DNA of 20,865 nucleotides, taken from contig JAEWCM010000203.1 of assembly GCA_023390635.1 (NCBI GenBank), positions 1 to 20,865 of the forward strand, in the 5' to 3' direction. Below the pieces are notes generated by a model. It made no database searches. It worked only from the letters and a program-made list of their open reading frames with translations, and had not been told where the DNA came from. This DNA is from Bacillota bacterium (lineage in GTDB: Bacteria > Bacillota > Desulfitobacteriia > Desulfitobacteriales > Desulfitobacteriaceae). How positions within the stretch are numbered: the first letter of the stretch is position 1; each line of letters begins with the position of its first letter. The translations under genes were made by a program, and so were the position numbers. Shown piece by piece: positions 1 to 7,799 of this stretch.

Positions 1-83
1 TGTTCCAGCATAAGAGCTGCAAAATTAGGGTTAGGGCGGTCAACTTTAACTTCATGAAGCATTTGTTTTTCATGTTTAAACAT
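1..83 (-). CDS. Manganese catalase family protein (N-terminal fragment)
   Basis: Reading leftward from an ATG at 83, the first 27 codons give MFKHEKQMLHEVKVDRPNPN and then FAALMLE before the window ends. This opening resembles dimanganese catalases and CotJC-like spore-coat relatives, which begin with a short basic segment followed by a V-K-V-x-x-P-N-P motif. Known members disproportionate hydrogen peroxide in the cytoplasm or the spore coat. A good ribosome site (AGGAAAGGG) lies about 10 bases upstream of the ATG. None of the metal ligands, which come later in the protein, is in the window, so catalytic competence cannot be judged. The call rests on the N-terminal signature alone. Confidence 0.7.
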   Translation of the reverse strand, partial: MFKHEKQMLHEVKVDRPNPNFAALMLE

Positions 84-142
84 CCAAATCAACCCTTTCC
101 TGTAAATATTACTTTACTTAGGTTGATTATTTTTAAATATTT

Positions 143-169
143 GATTCCGGAATTATTATCCAAATAATT
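143..169. promoter_or_regulatory. Two adjacent palindromes upstream of the catalase gene
   Basis: A 10-bp palindrome, ATTCCGGAAT (143-152), abuts an inverted repeat AATTATT-atcca-AATAATT (151-169). Both lie 60-85 bases upstream of the catalase start. The AT-rich repeat loosely resembles Fur/PerR-type operators, which would suit a peroxide-defence gene, but its 5-base spacing differs from the classical 7-1-7 PerR box. The regulatory role is inferred. Confidence 0.3.
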
Positions 170-461
170 AAATTAAAGTAAGATGGAATTTTATAGCCAA
201 GAGGCGGGTGATCATATCTTCATCACCTTTGTTGCGGTAGGTTCGAATAGTTTCTAAATATAACGAACCCCAGAATCGAAGAGAGAAAAAAAGAAAGAAA
301 CAGCCAAAAGAGCCAGTAATATTGAACAAAGCGTAAAGCATTTTCATACATAAGGTCATCATTCCTTTTTTATATATTATATAAAGTTGATTCAATCTGA
401 GCATATCCATAGGAAATAGACAATCATGAAATGAATAATTTATGAAGGCTTTGGGGCACAT
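168..461 (-). CDS. Doubtful small membrane protein ORF
   Basis: An open frame of up to 97 codons with the same orientation as the catalase gene. I do not recognise the product. If translated, one hydrophobic stretch around residues 42-66 (ALFNITGSFGCFFLFFSLRF) would form a membrane segment, followed by a short charged tail. The best internal start is the pair of ATGs at 357-362, with AAAGGA almost touching them, which is poor spacing. No ribosome site precedes the ATG at 461. The Cys- and Phe-rich composition is unlike the surrounding proteins. It may be chance coding in an AT-rich spacer. It is listed because the 84-598 spacer has no other gene candidate. Confidence 0.22.
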   Translation of the reverse strand: MCPKAFINYSFHDCLFPMDMLRLNQLYIIYKKGMMTLCMKMLYALFNITGSFGCFFLFFSLRFWGSLYLETIRTYRNKGDEDMITRLLAIKFHLTLI

Positions 462-598
462 AGTTATTGTACGGTTCCTAAGGCTTTTCTGATTTTAGGA
501 ATAATACAGGAAAATAGTAATGCCTGTAGAAAAATATAAAAGGTTACCCCCAAAAAGGCCTATTATGCGGGCGGACTTAAGGGAAAGGAGAATACAGG

Positions 599-1417
599 AT
601 GTTGGAAAAATTTACAGTAAATTCCCATGATAATAAAATAAGTATAGGAGATTTCAGCCCGGAAGATACCGAATCTCTTTTAAAGGAAGAGGTTAAGGAA
701 GAGTACCGGAGGCTTCAAGACAAGTTTGCCCAGCTTCAGGAAGTGTTTCATGCTTCAAAGAAATATGCCCTTCTGATTGTTCTTCAGGGCATGGATTGTA
801 GTGGAAAGGATGGTGCAGTTAAAAAAGTTCTCTCAGGGATAGATCCCAGCGGGTTCCGCGTTGAGAACTTTAAGGTGCCCACGCCAGTTGAACAGGGTCA
901 CGATTACCTTTGGAGAGTGCATCAGAAAACGCCGCAAAAAGGAGAAATAGTTGTCTTTAATAGGTCATACTACGAAGATGTTCTTGTAACCCGCGTGCAT
1001 GGGACGATCGATGATGAAACCGCTCAAAAAAGGTTTAAAGAGATACGCGATTTTGAAAAGTATCTGACTGGAAATGATACCGTGGTGCTTAAATTTTTTC
1101 TTCACATATCGAAGGATTTTCAACAAAAGAAGCTGAAGGAGCGACTGGAGTCTCCTGAAAAAAATTGGAAATTTTCCGAGGCTGATTTAAAAGAACGAAA
1201 ATTCTGGGATAAGTATCAGCAATGTTATTCGGATGTACTCTCCGAGTGCAGCACGAAGTATGCACCTTGGCATGTCGTACCGGCAAATCGAAGATGGTTC
1301 AGGGATTATGTAATTCTTAGTGTAATTGTAAAAACCCTCGAAGCGTTGCCCCTGGAATATCCGATCATTGAAGGGAATATTCGGGCACTTATAAAAGAGG
1401 TTGAGGACAATGGATGA
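599..1417 (+). CDS. ppk2: PPK2-family polyphosphate kinase
   Basis: A 272-residue cytoplasmic nucleotide kinase. PPK2 enzymes transfer phosphate between inorganic polyphosphate and nucleotides, usually regenerating NDP or NTP from polyphosphate. The Walker A loop GMDCSGKDG is at residues 64-72. The family block VVFNRSYYEDVLVTRVHG, at about 118-135, contains the Walker B Asp (D127) and the lid-region basic residues. The length is normal for a single-domain PPK2. The ATG is supported by GGAAAGGAG (582-590) at correct spacing. The gene stands alone and ends at a strong hairpin. The nucleotide preference (AMP, ADP or GDP) cannot be read from sequence by eye. Confidence 0.93.
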   Translation: MLEKFTVNSHDNKISIGDFSPEDTESLLKEEVKEEYRRLQDKFAQLQEVFHASKKYALLIVLQGMDCSGKDGAVKKVLSGIDPSGFRVENFKVPTPVEQGHDYLWRVHQKTPQKGEIVVFNRSYYEDVLVTRVHGTIDDETAQKRFKEIRDFEKYLTGNDTVVLKFFLHISKDFQQKKLKERLESPEKNWKFSEADLKERKFWDKYQQCYSDVLSECSTKYAPWHVVPANRRWFRDYVILSVIVKTLEALPLEYPIIEGNIRALIKEVEDNG

Positions 1418-1451
1418 AATATCAATCTTGAGTTGATTTCTACTAATTTAT

Positions 1452-1493
1452 AAAAGCCTTGAAGCCACAGTCTAATACGGCCTCAAGGCTTTT
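1452..1493. terminator. Bidirectional intrinsic terminator between ppk2 and the channel gene
   Basis: The arms AAAAGCCTTGAAGCC (1452-1466) and GGCCTCAAGGCTTTT (1479-1493) pair over 15 positions with one mismatch around a 12-base loop. The stem ends in T-tracts on both strands, as expected between convergent genes (ppk2 ends at 1417 and the channel gene ends at 1525). Confidence 0.85.
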
Positions 1494-1524
1494 ACCATAT
1501 ATTATTATGAAAAGGTTTCAGGGT

Positions 1525-2184
1525 TTAATTTGAAGCAAGGAAAAGCTGGATTCCGGTAGCAAGGACAAAGAGGTTAAAAGCAATTTCTGTGGTAATTAAA
1601 GCACGGGCTGTTAAACTTCTAGGTAAGATATCACCTAGATCAGCAGTAGCAAGAGTAGTGACACTAAAATAGAGAAAGGTAAAGAATTGAGCAGAGAAGT
1701 GATTTCCTATGTTTTCAACTCGAAAGCTTGAAGGGAAAAACCGATATAGAAGGAGATAAGCGGCAGTATAATACAATATAAGCAAGGCGAGTGCACCGGC
1801 CACAGGAAGAGATAGAGTCTTAAAGCCAGGCTGAGAATCTTTAACCACCTTGTAGACATAAATCACTGTGGTAACAGTCCCTACGAATGAGTAAGCTATC
1901 AGGGTTAGCTTGAAAAGAGTTCCAGACAGGTGTCTATTGGGAAAAGAAACAGGCGATAAAATGCTTAAAGAAAGAGCACCGACAGTCCCGACCAAGATGG
2001 GAAATAAAAAGATCAGATCATTGGAAGGGGGATCTACTAGTGGAGCAGGATTGCTTGGAGGTGAATTTTCCTGATGTTTGGCCTGAGGCTCGGAGGATCT
2101 GGGGGAACACGTCTCAAGCGGAAGGTGTTTTAGCGGACAGATTTTGGAGCGGACAAGTAAAGAGGGGGGATTCTTCCCAATCAC
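1525..2184 (-). CDS. Ion-channel-like membrane protein (Ion_trans_2 type) with unusual filter
   Basis: A 219-residue protein. Residues 1-56 are a polar, Pro- and Cys-containing tail. Hydrophobic helices lie at about 57-78, 89-111, 125-148 and 193-216. Between the last two is a re-entrant pore-like segment, FFTFLYFSVTTLATADLGDI (167-186). This aligns with the potassium-channel signature TTLTTVGYGDI, but the filter reads T-A-D-L-G-D instead of T-V-G-Y-G-D. The fold is therefore channel-like while potassium selectivity is doubtful. The start is GTG (2184), 9 bases after AGGAGG. An ATG 4 bases further upstream (2188-2186) is in another frame that stops after 24 codons. The gene follows the LtaS-like gene with a 104-base gap and may be co-transcribed with it. 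Confidence 0.72.
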   Translation of the reverse strand: MIGKNPPSLLVRSKICPLKHLPLETCSPRSSEPQAKHQENSPPSNPAPLVDPPSNDLIFLFPILVGTVGALSLSILSPVSFPNRHLSGTLFKLTLIAYSFVGTVTTVIYVYKVVKDSQPGFKTLSLPVAGALALLILYYTAAYLLLYRFFPSSFRVENIGNHFSAQFFTFLYFSVTTLATADLGDILPRSLTARALITTEIAFNLFVLATGIQLFLASN

Positions 2185-2288
2185 GCATGGTAACCTCCTT
2201 TTCTAGCAATATACACCATTATATTCCAATAAGGATATAAGTTGTATATGACCTATCCATTTAGAGTTAATTGGGAAGATCACATAAT

Positions 2289-4184
2289 TTATTTCACATT
2301 ATAAAATTTAAAATAATTACTCCTGATAATTAAATCGGCTGTATCAATTCCTTCGATGGCATGGGCTTCCTGCTTTTGGTTCTCAGGATGGGTACCAATA
2401 CTGGTTTTATTGGCCAAAACAGTAAAATCCTTTTCCGTGTTCAGTAAATTCCTGCCCATAGCCGTGTTTGCATAGTTACTTGGGTCTATTCCCAGCAGAG
2501 CAGCAGCCGTAGGCAGCAGGTCGATTTCACTCCCATAGGTCATTAATTTTCTTTCAGTCATTCCCTTGTGATAAATGATCAACGGAACTCGTTCGCTGTC
2601 ATCAAGCCACCAACTTTCCTGGGGCTGAATGCTTTTTACTTCATCATTGTAGTACTTGTGTACTCCCGCATGGTCTCCGTAGATGACCACCACTGTGTTG
2701 TCAAGAATACCCTTTTGGTCAAGGGCCTGCATGAAACTGCCGATGGCGCTATCAGTATAATGAATGCTCTGAAAGTACCCGCCCAATTTTGTAGCATCGA
2801 GATTGGAATCTAAATTCAGTGTCCTATACTCCTGAGGGAGGTTAAAGGGACCATGGCTTGTCATAGTGACGATATAATCATAAAAAGGCCGGCCTTGTTC
2901 TTTCTGCTCCTGTACAACCGGTAAGACCTGCTTAAAAAGACTGTTATCACTCAGTCCGAGATAAATATCCTCATCGTGTTCAAAGCTGTTGGCATCCATA
3001 ATCTGCTCAAAACCGATGGAGCTGAGGGCGGGAATCCAGTTATAATGGCCGGGAGGATCGGCATGGGCGACCAAGGTGCTGTATCCTTTGCGCTCTAGCA
3101 GATTGGGTAGAGAATTGTAGGTGGTGCCGGGAAAACGGAAAAAGGTAATACCATCTCGAACTGGATAAACAGAGGTATTGGCCATTAGATCTGCATCAGA
3201 ACTTGTACCGTTATATACAGGGGCGTAGAAATTAGGCAGGTAGAAACTGTTTTGCAGCAATTGATTAAGGTTAGGCGTGATTTCCTGACCGTTAATCTTC
3301 TGGTTAATTACAAAGTTCTCTAATGATTCCACTTGGATGAAGATTAGATTTTCTCCGGAGTATATTCCCTGGTATTGATTGGGGGGAAGATTTTCCTGAT
3401 TATCGGCAAACCATTGGGAAATCTTATCTTCCTGAGCAGCGGTCAATTGGATTGTTCTGTCTCTAACAAAATAGTTATATAGATCAAACAGGTGATAACC
3501 TATGGGGGAAAGGTTGGTCAGCGTTTGATTGGGTACCCAGCATGTGCTGAATAGCCTGGCATCTCCAGCTTCACCTTTGACGTCGATACGGTAATGCTGA
3601 AAATAAATATACGAAACAGAAGTGATCAGGATGAGAACGAAGAGCACAACATTTCTGGGATGATTTGAATGGAGCAGCGTGAATTTTAAGCCTGCCACAC
3701 AGAGGAGAAGGACGTCCAAAACGAAGAGCAAATCGATAGGATGGAAAAGGGAGAATAGCCCTGAAATGGGCTTTGCCGAATAGGTTAGCCCAAACATAGC
3801 GGGAGAAACAAAGGTGCCATAGAGCCGGTAACACACCAGATCAGCTATGAGGAACAGAGAAATCGTCAAATTGACTCCCATTAAAAAACGATAACGGCCC
3901 CGCCCACCTAATAAAAAGCTGAAGCTGAGAAAAATCAGAATAAAGGCTGAATAGACAAATAAAGGCGGGCGGGGACCAAAGCTGGAAAGAGCGTTGAGTA
4001 ATCTGAAATGAAATCCGTCATTATTGACCAGCCCTAGAAAAAGAATCGATTTAACCAAGAGAGAAGCGCCGGTGTAGATAAAAAGCAGATTCTGCATAAA
4101 AAGCCGAAGCACATTATGAATGTGTTGGATGATCGATTGGTGCTCCTGTGGCGTTGGATCTAATTGATAATTCAGTTCAGTCAA
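2289..4184 (-). CDS. LtaS-type lipoteichoic acid synthase / membrane phosphoglycerol transferase
   Basis: A 631-residue protein in the family of enzymes that polymerise glycerol-phosphate from phosphatidylglycerol on the outer face of the membrane. About five helices occupy residues 25-195. The extracellular sulfatase-fold domain runs from about 275 to 610. Expected active-site features are present: metal-binding Glu286 in VESLENF, the nucleophile Thr327 in NGTSSDAD, His444 in TSHGPF, and Asp504/His505 in IYGDHAG. The length matches LtaS. The start is TTG (4184), six bases after AGGAGG. No glycolipid-anchor genes are adjacent, so the product could be true LTA or another glycerol-phosphate decoration. 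Confidence 0.9.
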   Translation of the reverse strand: MTELNYQLDPTPQEHQSIIQHIHNVLRLFMQNLLFIYTGASLLVKSILFLGLVNNDGFHFRLLNALSSFGPRPPLFVYSAFILIFLSFSFLLGGRGRYRFLMGVNLTISLFLIADLVCYRLYGTFVSPAMFGLTYSAKPISGLFSLFHPIDLLFVLDVLLLCVAGLKFTLLHSNHPRNVVLFVLILITSVSYIYFQHYRIDVKGEAGDARLFSTCWVPNQTLTNLSPIGYHLFDLYNYFVRDRTIQLTAAQEDKISQWFADNQENLPPNQYQGIYSGENLIFIQVESLENFVINQKINGQEITPNLNQLLQNSFYLPNFYAPVYNGTSSDADLMANTSVYPVRDGITFFRFPGTTYNSLPNLLERKGYSTLVAHADPPGHYNWIPALSSIGFEQIMDANSFEHDEDIYLGLSDNSLFKQVLPVVQEQKEQGRPFYDYIVTMTSHGPFNLPQEYRTLNLDSNLDATKLGGYFQSIHYTDSAIGSFMQALDQKGILDNTVVVIYGDHAGVHKYYNDEVKSIQPQESWWLDDSERVPLIIYHKGMTERKLMTYGSEIDLLPTAAALLGIDPSNYANTAMGRNLLNTEKDFTVLANKTSIGTHPENQKQEAHAIEGIDTADLIIRSNYFKFYNVK

Positions 4185-4409
4185 AGTAAGCCTCCTGATA
4201 TTTTTATAATTTACTAAGAACTTATAGGGTGATTAAAGTACATAAATTAATTATAAAGGAGGTCCTTCGCTTTTTAAATCCAATCGGCTATTTTTGAGCA
4301 TTGCTATTCAAAATATATTTAGGCATAATGTTAATAATCCAACGACTAGATCGAACCTTTGTTGCGGGACGGTCTATTTTCTTTTGAAAGCAGGAAGGGA
4401 GTATGAACA

Positions 4410-5063
4410 GTGCGGCTGCGCAGAAAAACGTGGGCCAAGCCTGAACTGGCAAAGGACAGTAAAGTGATTTTCAATCCGGCAGAATATCAGGGCAGGTGGA
4501 GTAAAGTATTTGGCAATCAGGCTCCTATTTACTTGGAATTGGGCTGTGGCAGGGGAGATTTTATTGCCCAACTTGCTAGGAACAATCGGCATATTAACTA
4601 TGTAGTTATTGATATACATCCTGAGCTGCTTATTTATGTCTTAAGAAAAATTAATAAGCATGAGTTGAACAACGTAAGGATTATTCCGCTGCACATCGAA
4701 AATATTGGGGACGTATTCGGGAAAGATGAAATCGGCAGGATTTATATCAATTTCTGCAATCCATGGCCGAGCAAACGCCATCATAAAAGAAGATTAACAC
4801 ATCCGGGCTTTTTGGAGAAATATCAGAACTTCTTAAAAAAGAATGGAGAGGTTTGGTTTAAGACAGATGATGATGCTCTTTTTGCTGATAGCTTAGAGTA
4901 TTTCGGCGCTATGGGTTTTGCTGAGTCATACAGGACAGATGATTTAACCTGGAGTGGGTTTAGAGAAAATACCAGAACAGAATATGAAGAGAAATTCATT
5001 AGCCTAGGATGTAAAATAAAGTTTGCCATTTTCAAGAATCAGAAGAAAATTTCAGGTGCGTAA
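4410..5063 (+). CDS. trmB: tRNA (guanine-N7-)-methyltransferase TrmB
   Basis: A 217-residue enzyme that methylates G46 in the variable loop of tRNAs using S-adenosylmethionine. The SAM-binding motif YLELGCGRGDF is at about residues 41-51. The TrmB signature INFCNPWPSKRHHKRRL (about 112-128) is present, with Cys-Asn where many homologues have Ser-Asp before PWP. The C-terminal T-R-T-E-Y-E-E block, typical of the family, is also present. The start is GTG (4410), supported by AGGAAGGGAG about 8 bases upstream and by the family opening MRLRRK. The helicase-nuclease gene follows 88 bases downstream in the same direction with no terminator visible between them. Confidence 0.94.
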   Translation: MRLRRKTWAKPELAKDSKVIFNPAEYQGRWSKVFGNQAPIYLELGCGRGDFIAQLARNNRHINYVVIDIHPELLIYVLRKINKHELNNVRIIPLHIENIGDVFGKDEIGRIYINFCNPWPSKRHHKRRLTHPGFLEKYQNFLKKNGEVWFKTDDDALFADSLEYFGAMGFAESYRTDDLTWSGFRENTRTEYEEKFISLGCKIKFAIFKNQKKISGA

Positions 5064-5151
5064 TGTTCATATAGAGATAGAGGGCTAGAATAAGGGTATC
5101 CGTCTGGTGGATATTTGATGATAGAAATTATTCAGGAGACGAAGAAAGACG

Positions 5152-7503
5152 ATGATAAAGCTTCCAATTCGTCAGTTGGTGGAGTTAATCATGCGGAACG
5201 GTGACATTGACAGTAGGTATGTTGCCAAAGACCGAATGCTGGAAGGGGCCAAAGCTCACCGCAGACTGCAAAAAGAAAATCAAAAACGATACAAGGACTA
5301 TCGGAGTGAAGTAACTCTATCGATAGGATATGTTCATGAAGAGATGGAGTATCTTCTGGAAGGTAGAGCGGACGGGGTCTTCGTCCGGGAGGGCCAGTAT
5401 ATCATCGAAGAAATAAAGACAACCACACTGCCTCTGCACGGAATTGACGAAGACTTTAATCAAGCCCACTGGGCACAGGCTAAGTGCTATGCCTATATTC
5501 TGGTGATTCAAAATGACTTGCCGGAAGTGGCGATCCAATTAACTTACTTTAACATGGAAACGGAAGAGTCTAAAAGTCTTACAAAAACTTTTCAACGTGA
5601 AGAGCTTGCACTGTTTTTAGCAGAATTGATCAGCCAATATTCCCAATGGGCTGAGTTTAGTGCTGAGTGGGAAAAAATACGGGATCTTTCCATCAAAACT
5701 CTTTTATTTCCCTTTCCCGGCTATCGCAAAGGGCAAAGAGAATTCGCTGTAGCGGCCTACCGAACAATTGTGGGACGAAAAAGACTTTTTGTTCAGGCTC
5801 CTACAGGTACAGGGAAAACCATTTCTGCACTTTTTCCGGCGATTAAAGCCATGGGAGAGGGAAAGATTAATAAGATATTTTATCTAACTGCTAAGACAAT
5901 TACCAGGCAAGTGGCCGGGGAAGCCTTTGCCAAGATGCGTCACAAGGGCCTTAAGATGAAAACCTTAACCTTGACAGCTAAGGAAAAGATTTGTTTTTGT
6001 GAAAAGCCTTTATGTAATCCAGAGTTATGTGATTATGCCAAAGGTCATTATGATCGGGTAAATGAAGCTCTTTTTGATGCTATTAGGGAATGTGATGATC
6101 TTTCCAGGGAGCAGGTCGAGCGGTATGCTCGGAAACATTTGGTCTGCCCATTTGAGCTGTCTTTGGATCTGTCCCTTTGGGCTGATTGTGTTACCTGTGA
6201 TTATAATTATGTATTTGACCCTAAGGCCTATCTGAGACGATTTTTTGCCGATGATAAGGGAGACTATGTATTTTTGGTTGATGAAGCTCATAACCTTGTT
6301 GACCGGGCCAGAGAGATGTTTTCTGCCCGCCTTTGCAAAACAGAATTCCATCAAATCAAAAAAACATACCAAGGGGAAAGTAAGGTTCTGAATAAAATAC
6401 TGAATTCAATCAATCGCGTGATGCTTGAATTCCGCCAACAGTGTGGGGAAGCAGGGTATATCCTGCTGGAGGAAAAACCGGAGCGTTTCATAGGGTTGAT
6501 TAACCAATATATTGGGGTCTGCGAACTTTTGCTTAAAGACAATCAAAGGCTGAGAGAGGACAATGCTTTCCTGCAGCTCTATTTTCAAGCTCTAAGTTTT
6601 GGCGCAATGGCTGAGTTTTATGATGAAAGATATGTTACCTTCATTGAGATTCAAGGTAATGATGTGATAGTCAAGCTATTTTGCCTGGATCCCTCCTACC
6701 TTCTGGGAGAGGCGTTGAATCGTGGGGCCGCAGCCGTGTTATTTTCTGCCACTTTTTCGCCCCTAACCTACTTTCGGGAGATTTTGGGGGGAGGAGGAGG
6801 AGATCAGGCTTTATGTCTTGATTCTCCTTTTGACAAAGAAAAATTGTGTGTGGTGACAGCAGGGCATGTTTCCACCAAATTTAAAGACCGAGAAAAAAGT
6901 ATAGCGGAAATTATTGACTTGATTGTTACTTTGGTATTTGGAAAAGTTGGTAACTATATCATTTATTTTCCGTCGTATAAATATATGAACGAAGTTTTTC
7001 AGGTATTTATACAAGCTTATCCTGATATTAAAACTGTAAAACAAGGAAATACGCTGACAGAAGAGGAGCGGGAAGAGTTTCTTTCTTCCTTTGTGGAGAA
7101 TCCTCAAGAGTCTTATGTAGCGTTTTGTGTTCTGGGAGGTATTTTTTCGGAAGGGGTGGACTTAAAGGGAAGCAGGCTGATCGGGACGGCCATCGTAAGT
7201 GTAGGCTTACCTCAGCTAAGTACTCAGCAAGGTATTATTCAAGATTACTTTAAACATAAAAACGGCAAAGGTTTTGAATATGCATATATGTATCCTGGGA
7301 TGAACAAGGTTTTGCAAGCAGCCGGAAGAGTCATTCGATCGGAAAAAGATACCGGGGTTGTATTGCTAATCGATGAAAGATTCAGGCACGTAAGTTATTC
7401 GCGTTTGTTTCCGAAACACTGGCATCCTTATCAAAATATTACCCACAAGAAGAGTTTGGAAAAAGTACTGAAATCTTTTTGGGAGACGTTTAACGATTGT
7501 TAG
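5152..7503 (+). CDS. RecB/Cas4-type nuclease fused to XPD/DinG-type DNA helicase
   Basis: A 783-residue predicted cytoplasmic DNA-processing enzyme. The N-terminal part (about 1-170) has the pattern of a RecB/Cas4 PD-(D/E)XK nuclease: His36, Asp74 in EGRADG, Glu87-x-Lys89 in IIEEIKT, and the Q109-x3-Y113 motif. The rest is a superfamily 2 XPD/DinG helicase. It has Walker A APTGTGKT (216-223) and the DEAH box at 377-380. Between them lie seven cysteines (281, 283, 288, 293, 332, 346, 349), from which the four iron-sulfur ligands of this family would come. Helicase motif VI, near QAAGRVIRS, is at the C-terminus. The ATG at 5152 has AGGAG at a long 13-base spacing. The likely role is DNA repair or displacement of blocked structures. 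No defence genes adjoin it. Confidence 0.88.
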   Translation: MIKLPIRQLVELIMRNGDIDSRYVAKDRMLEGAKAHRRLQKENQKRYKDYRSEVTLSIGYVHEEMEYLLEGRADGVFVREGQYIIEEIKTTTLPLHGIDEDFNQAHWAQAKCYAYILVIQNDLPEVAIQLTYFNMETEESKSLTKTFQREELALFLAELISQYSQWAEFSAEWEKIRDLSIKTLLFPFPGYRKGQREFAVAAYRTIVGRKRLFVQAPTGTGKTISALFPAIKAMGEGKINKIFYLTAKTITRQVAGEAFAKMRHKGLKMKTLTLTAKEKICFCEKPLCNPELCDYAKGHYDRVNEALFDAIRECDDLSREQVERYARKHLVCPFELSLDLSLWADCVTCDYNYVFDPKAYLRRFFADDKGDYVFLVDEAHNLVDRAREMFSARLCKTEFHQIKKTYQGESKVLNKILNSINRVMLEFRQQCGEAGYILLEEKPERFIGLINQYIGVCELLLKDNQRLREDNAFLQLYFQALSFGAMAEFYDERYVTFIEIQGNDVIVKLFCLDPSYLLGEALNRGAAAVLFSATFSPLTYFREILGGGGGDQALCLDSPFDKEKLCVVTAGHVSTKFKDREKSIAEIIDLIVTLVFGKVGNYIIYFPSYKYMNEVFQVFIQAYPDIKTVKQGNTLTEEEREEFLSSFVENPQESYVAFCVLGGIFSEGVDLKGSRLIGTAIVSVGLPQLSTQQGIIQDYFKHKNGKGFEYAYMYPGMNKVLQAAGRVIRSEKDTGVVLLIDERFRHVSYSRLFPKHWHPYQNITHKKSLEKVLKSFWETFNDC

Positions 7504-7661
7504 TCCTCATGATAGCAACAATGTAAGAAAGTAGCTGCGCTTACAGCGATAAGTGATAATCCTCCCCACTCCCTAATGCTTAAATTTTGATAATTAAGCT
7601 GGGCTGCCCAGGTTACAGATAAGATAAGGATGAGCAAAGATAGCCATTTAATCGTTTTCAT
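7500..7661 (-). CDS. Small 53-residue membrane protein (unrecognised)
   Basis: A short ORF convergent with the helicase gene, its TAA overlapping the helicase stop region by 4 bases. The protein opens with MKTIKWLSLLILILSVTWAA, a basic start and one hydrophobic helix. A polar stretch (QLNYQNLSIREWGG) and a second hydrophobic stretch (LSLIAVSAATFL) follow, and the C-terminus is HCCYHED. A ribosome site, AAAAGGCAGGA, lies 5 bases before the ATG. The two-helix hairpin topology with a Cys-Cys-rich tail looks protein-like rather than accidental. I do not recognise a family. The first helix could also be a signal peptide. No terminator separates it from the helicase gene. Confidence 0.55.
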   Translation of the reverse strand: MKTIKWLSLLILILSVTWAAQLNYQNLSIREWGGLSLIAVSAATFLHCCYHED

Positions 7662-7799
7662 AGCATTCCTGCCTTTTAAGTTCTAAGTTTCTGCCTATCA
7701 AGGACTTATTATATCATTTAATTTCTGGATATGAAAATCTATGGTACACTAAATTTATTGGAGAACTTACGCAGCAAGCAGGGAAGAAGGAGAATGCAA

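Noticed and set aside
4255..4265. Strong ribosome-site-like AAAGGAGGTCC in the divergent spacer before trmB
   Set aside because: No ATG, GTG or TTG follows at a usable distance with an open frame. trmB has its own site much further downstream.
5152..7503. Cas4 or CRISPR-associated DinG
   Set aside because: No repeat array or other cas genes occur in the window. Stand-alone nuclease-helicase fusions of this type are better explained as repair enzymes.
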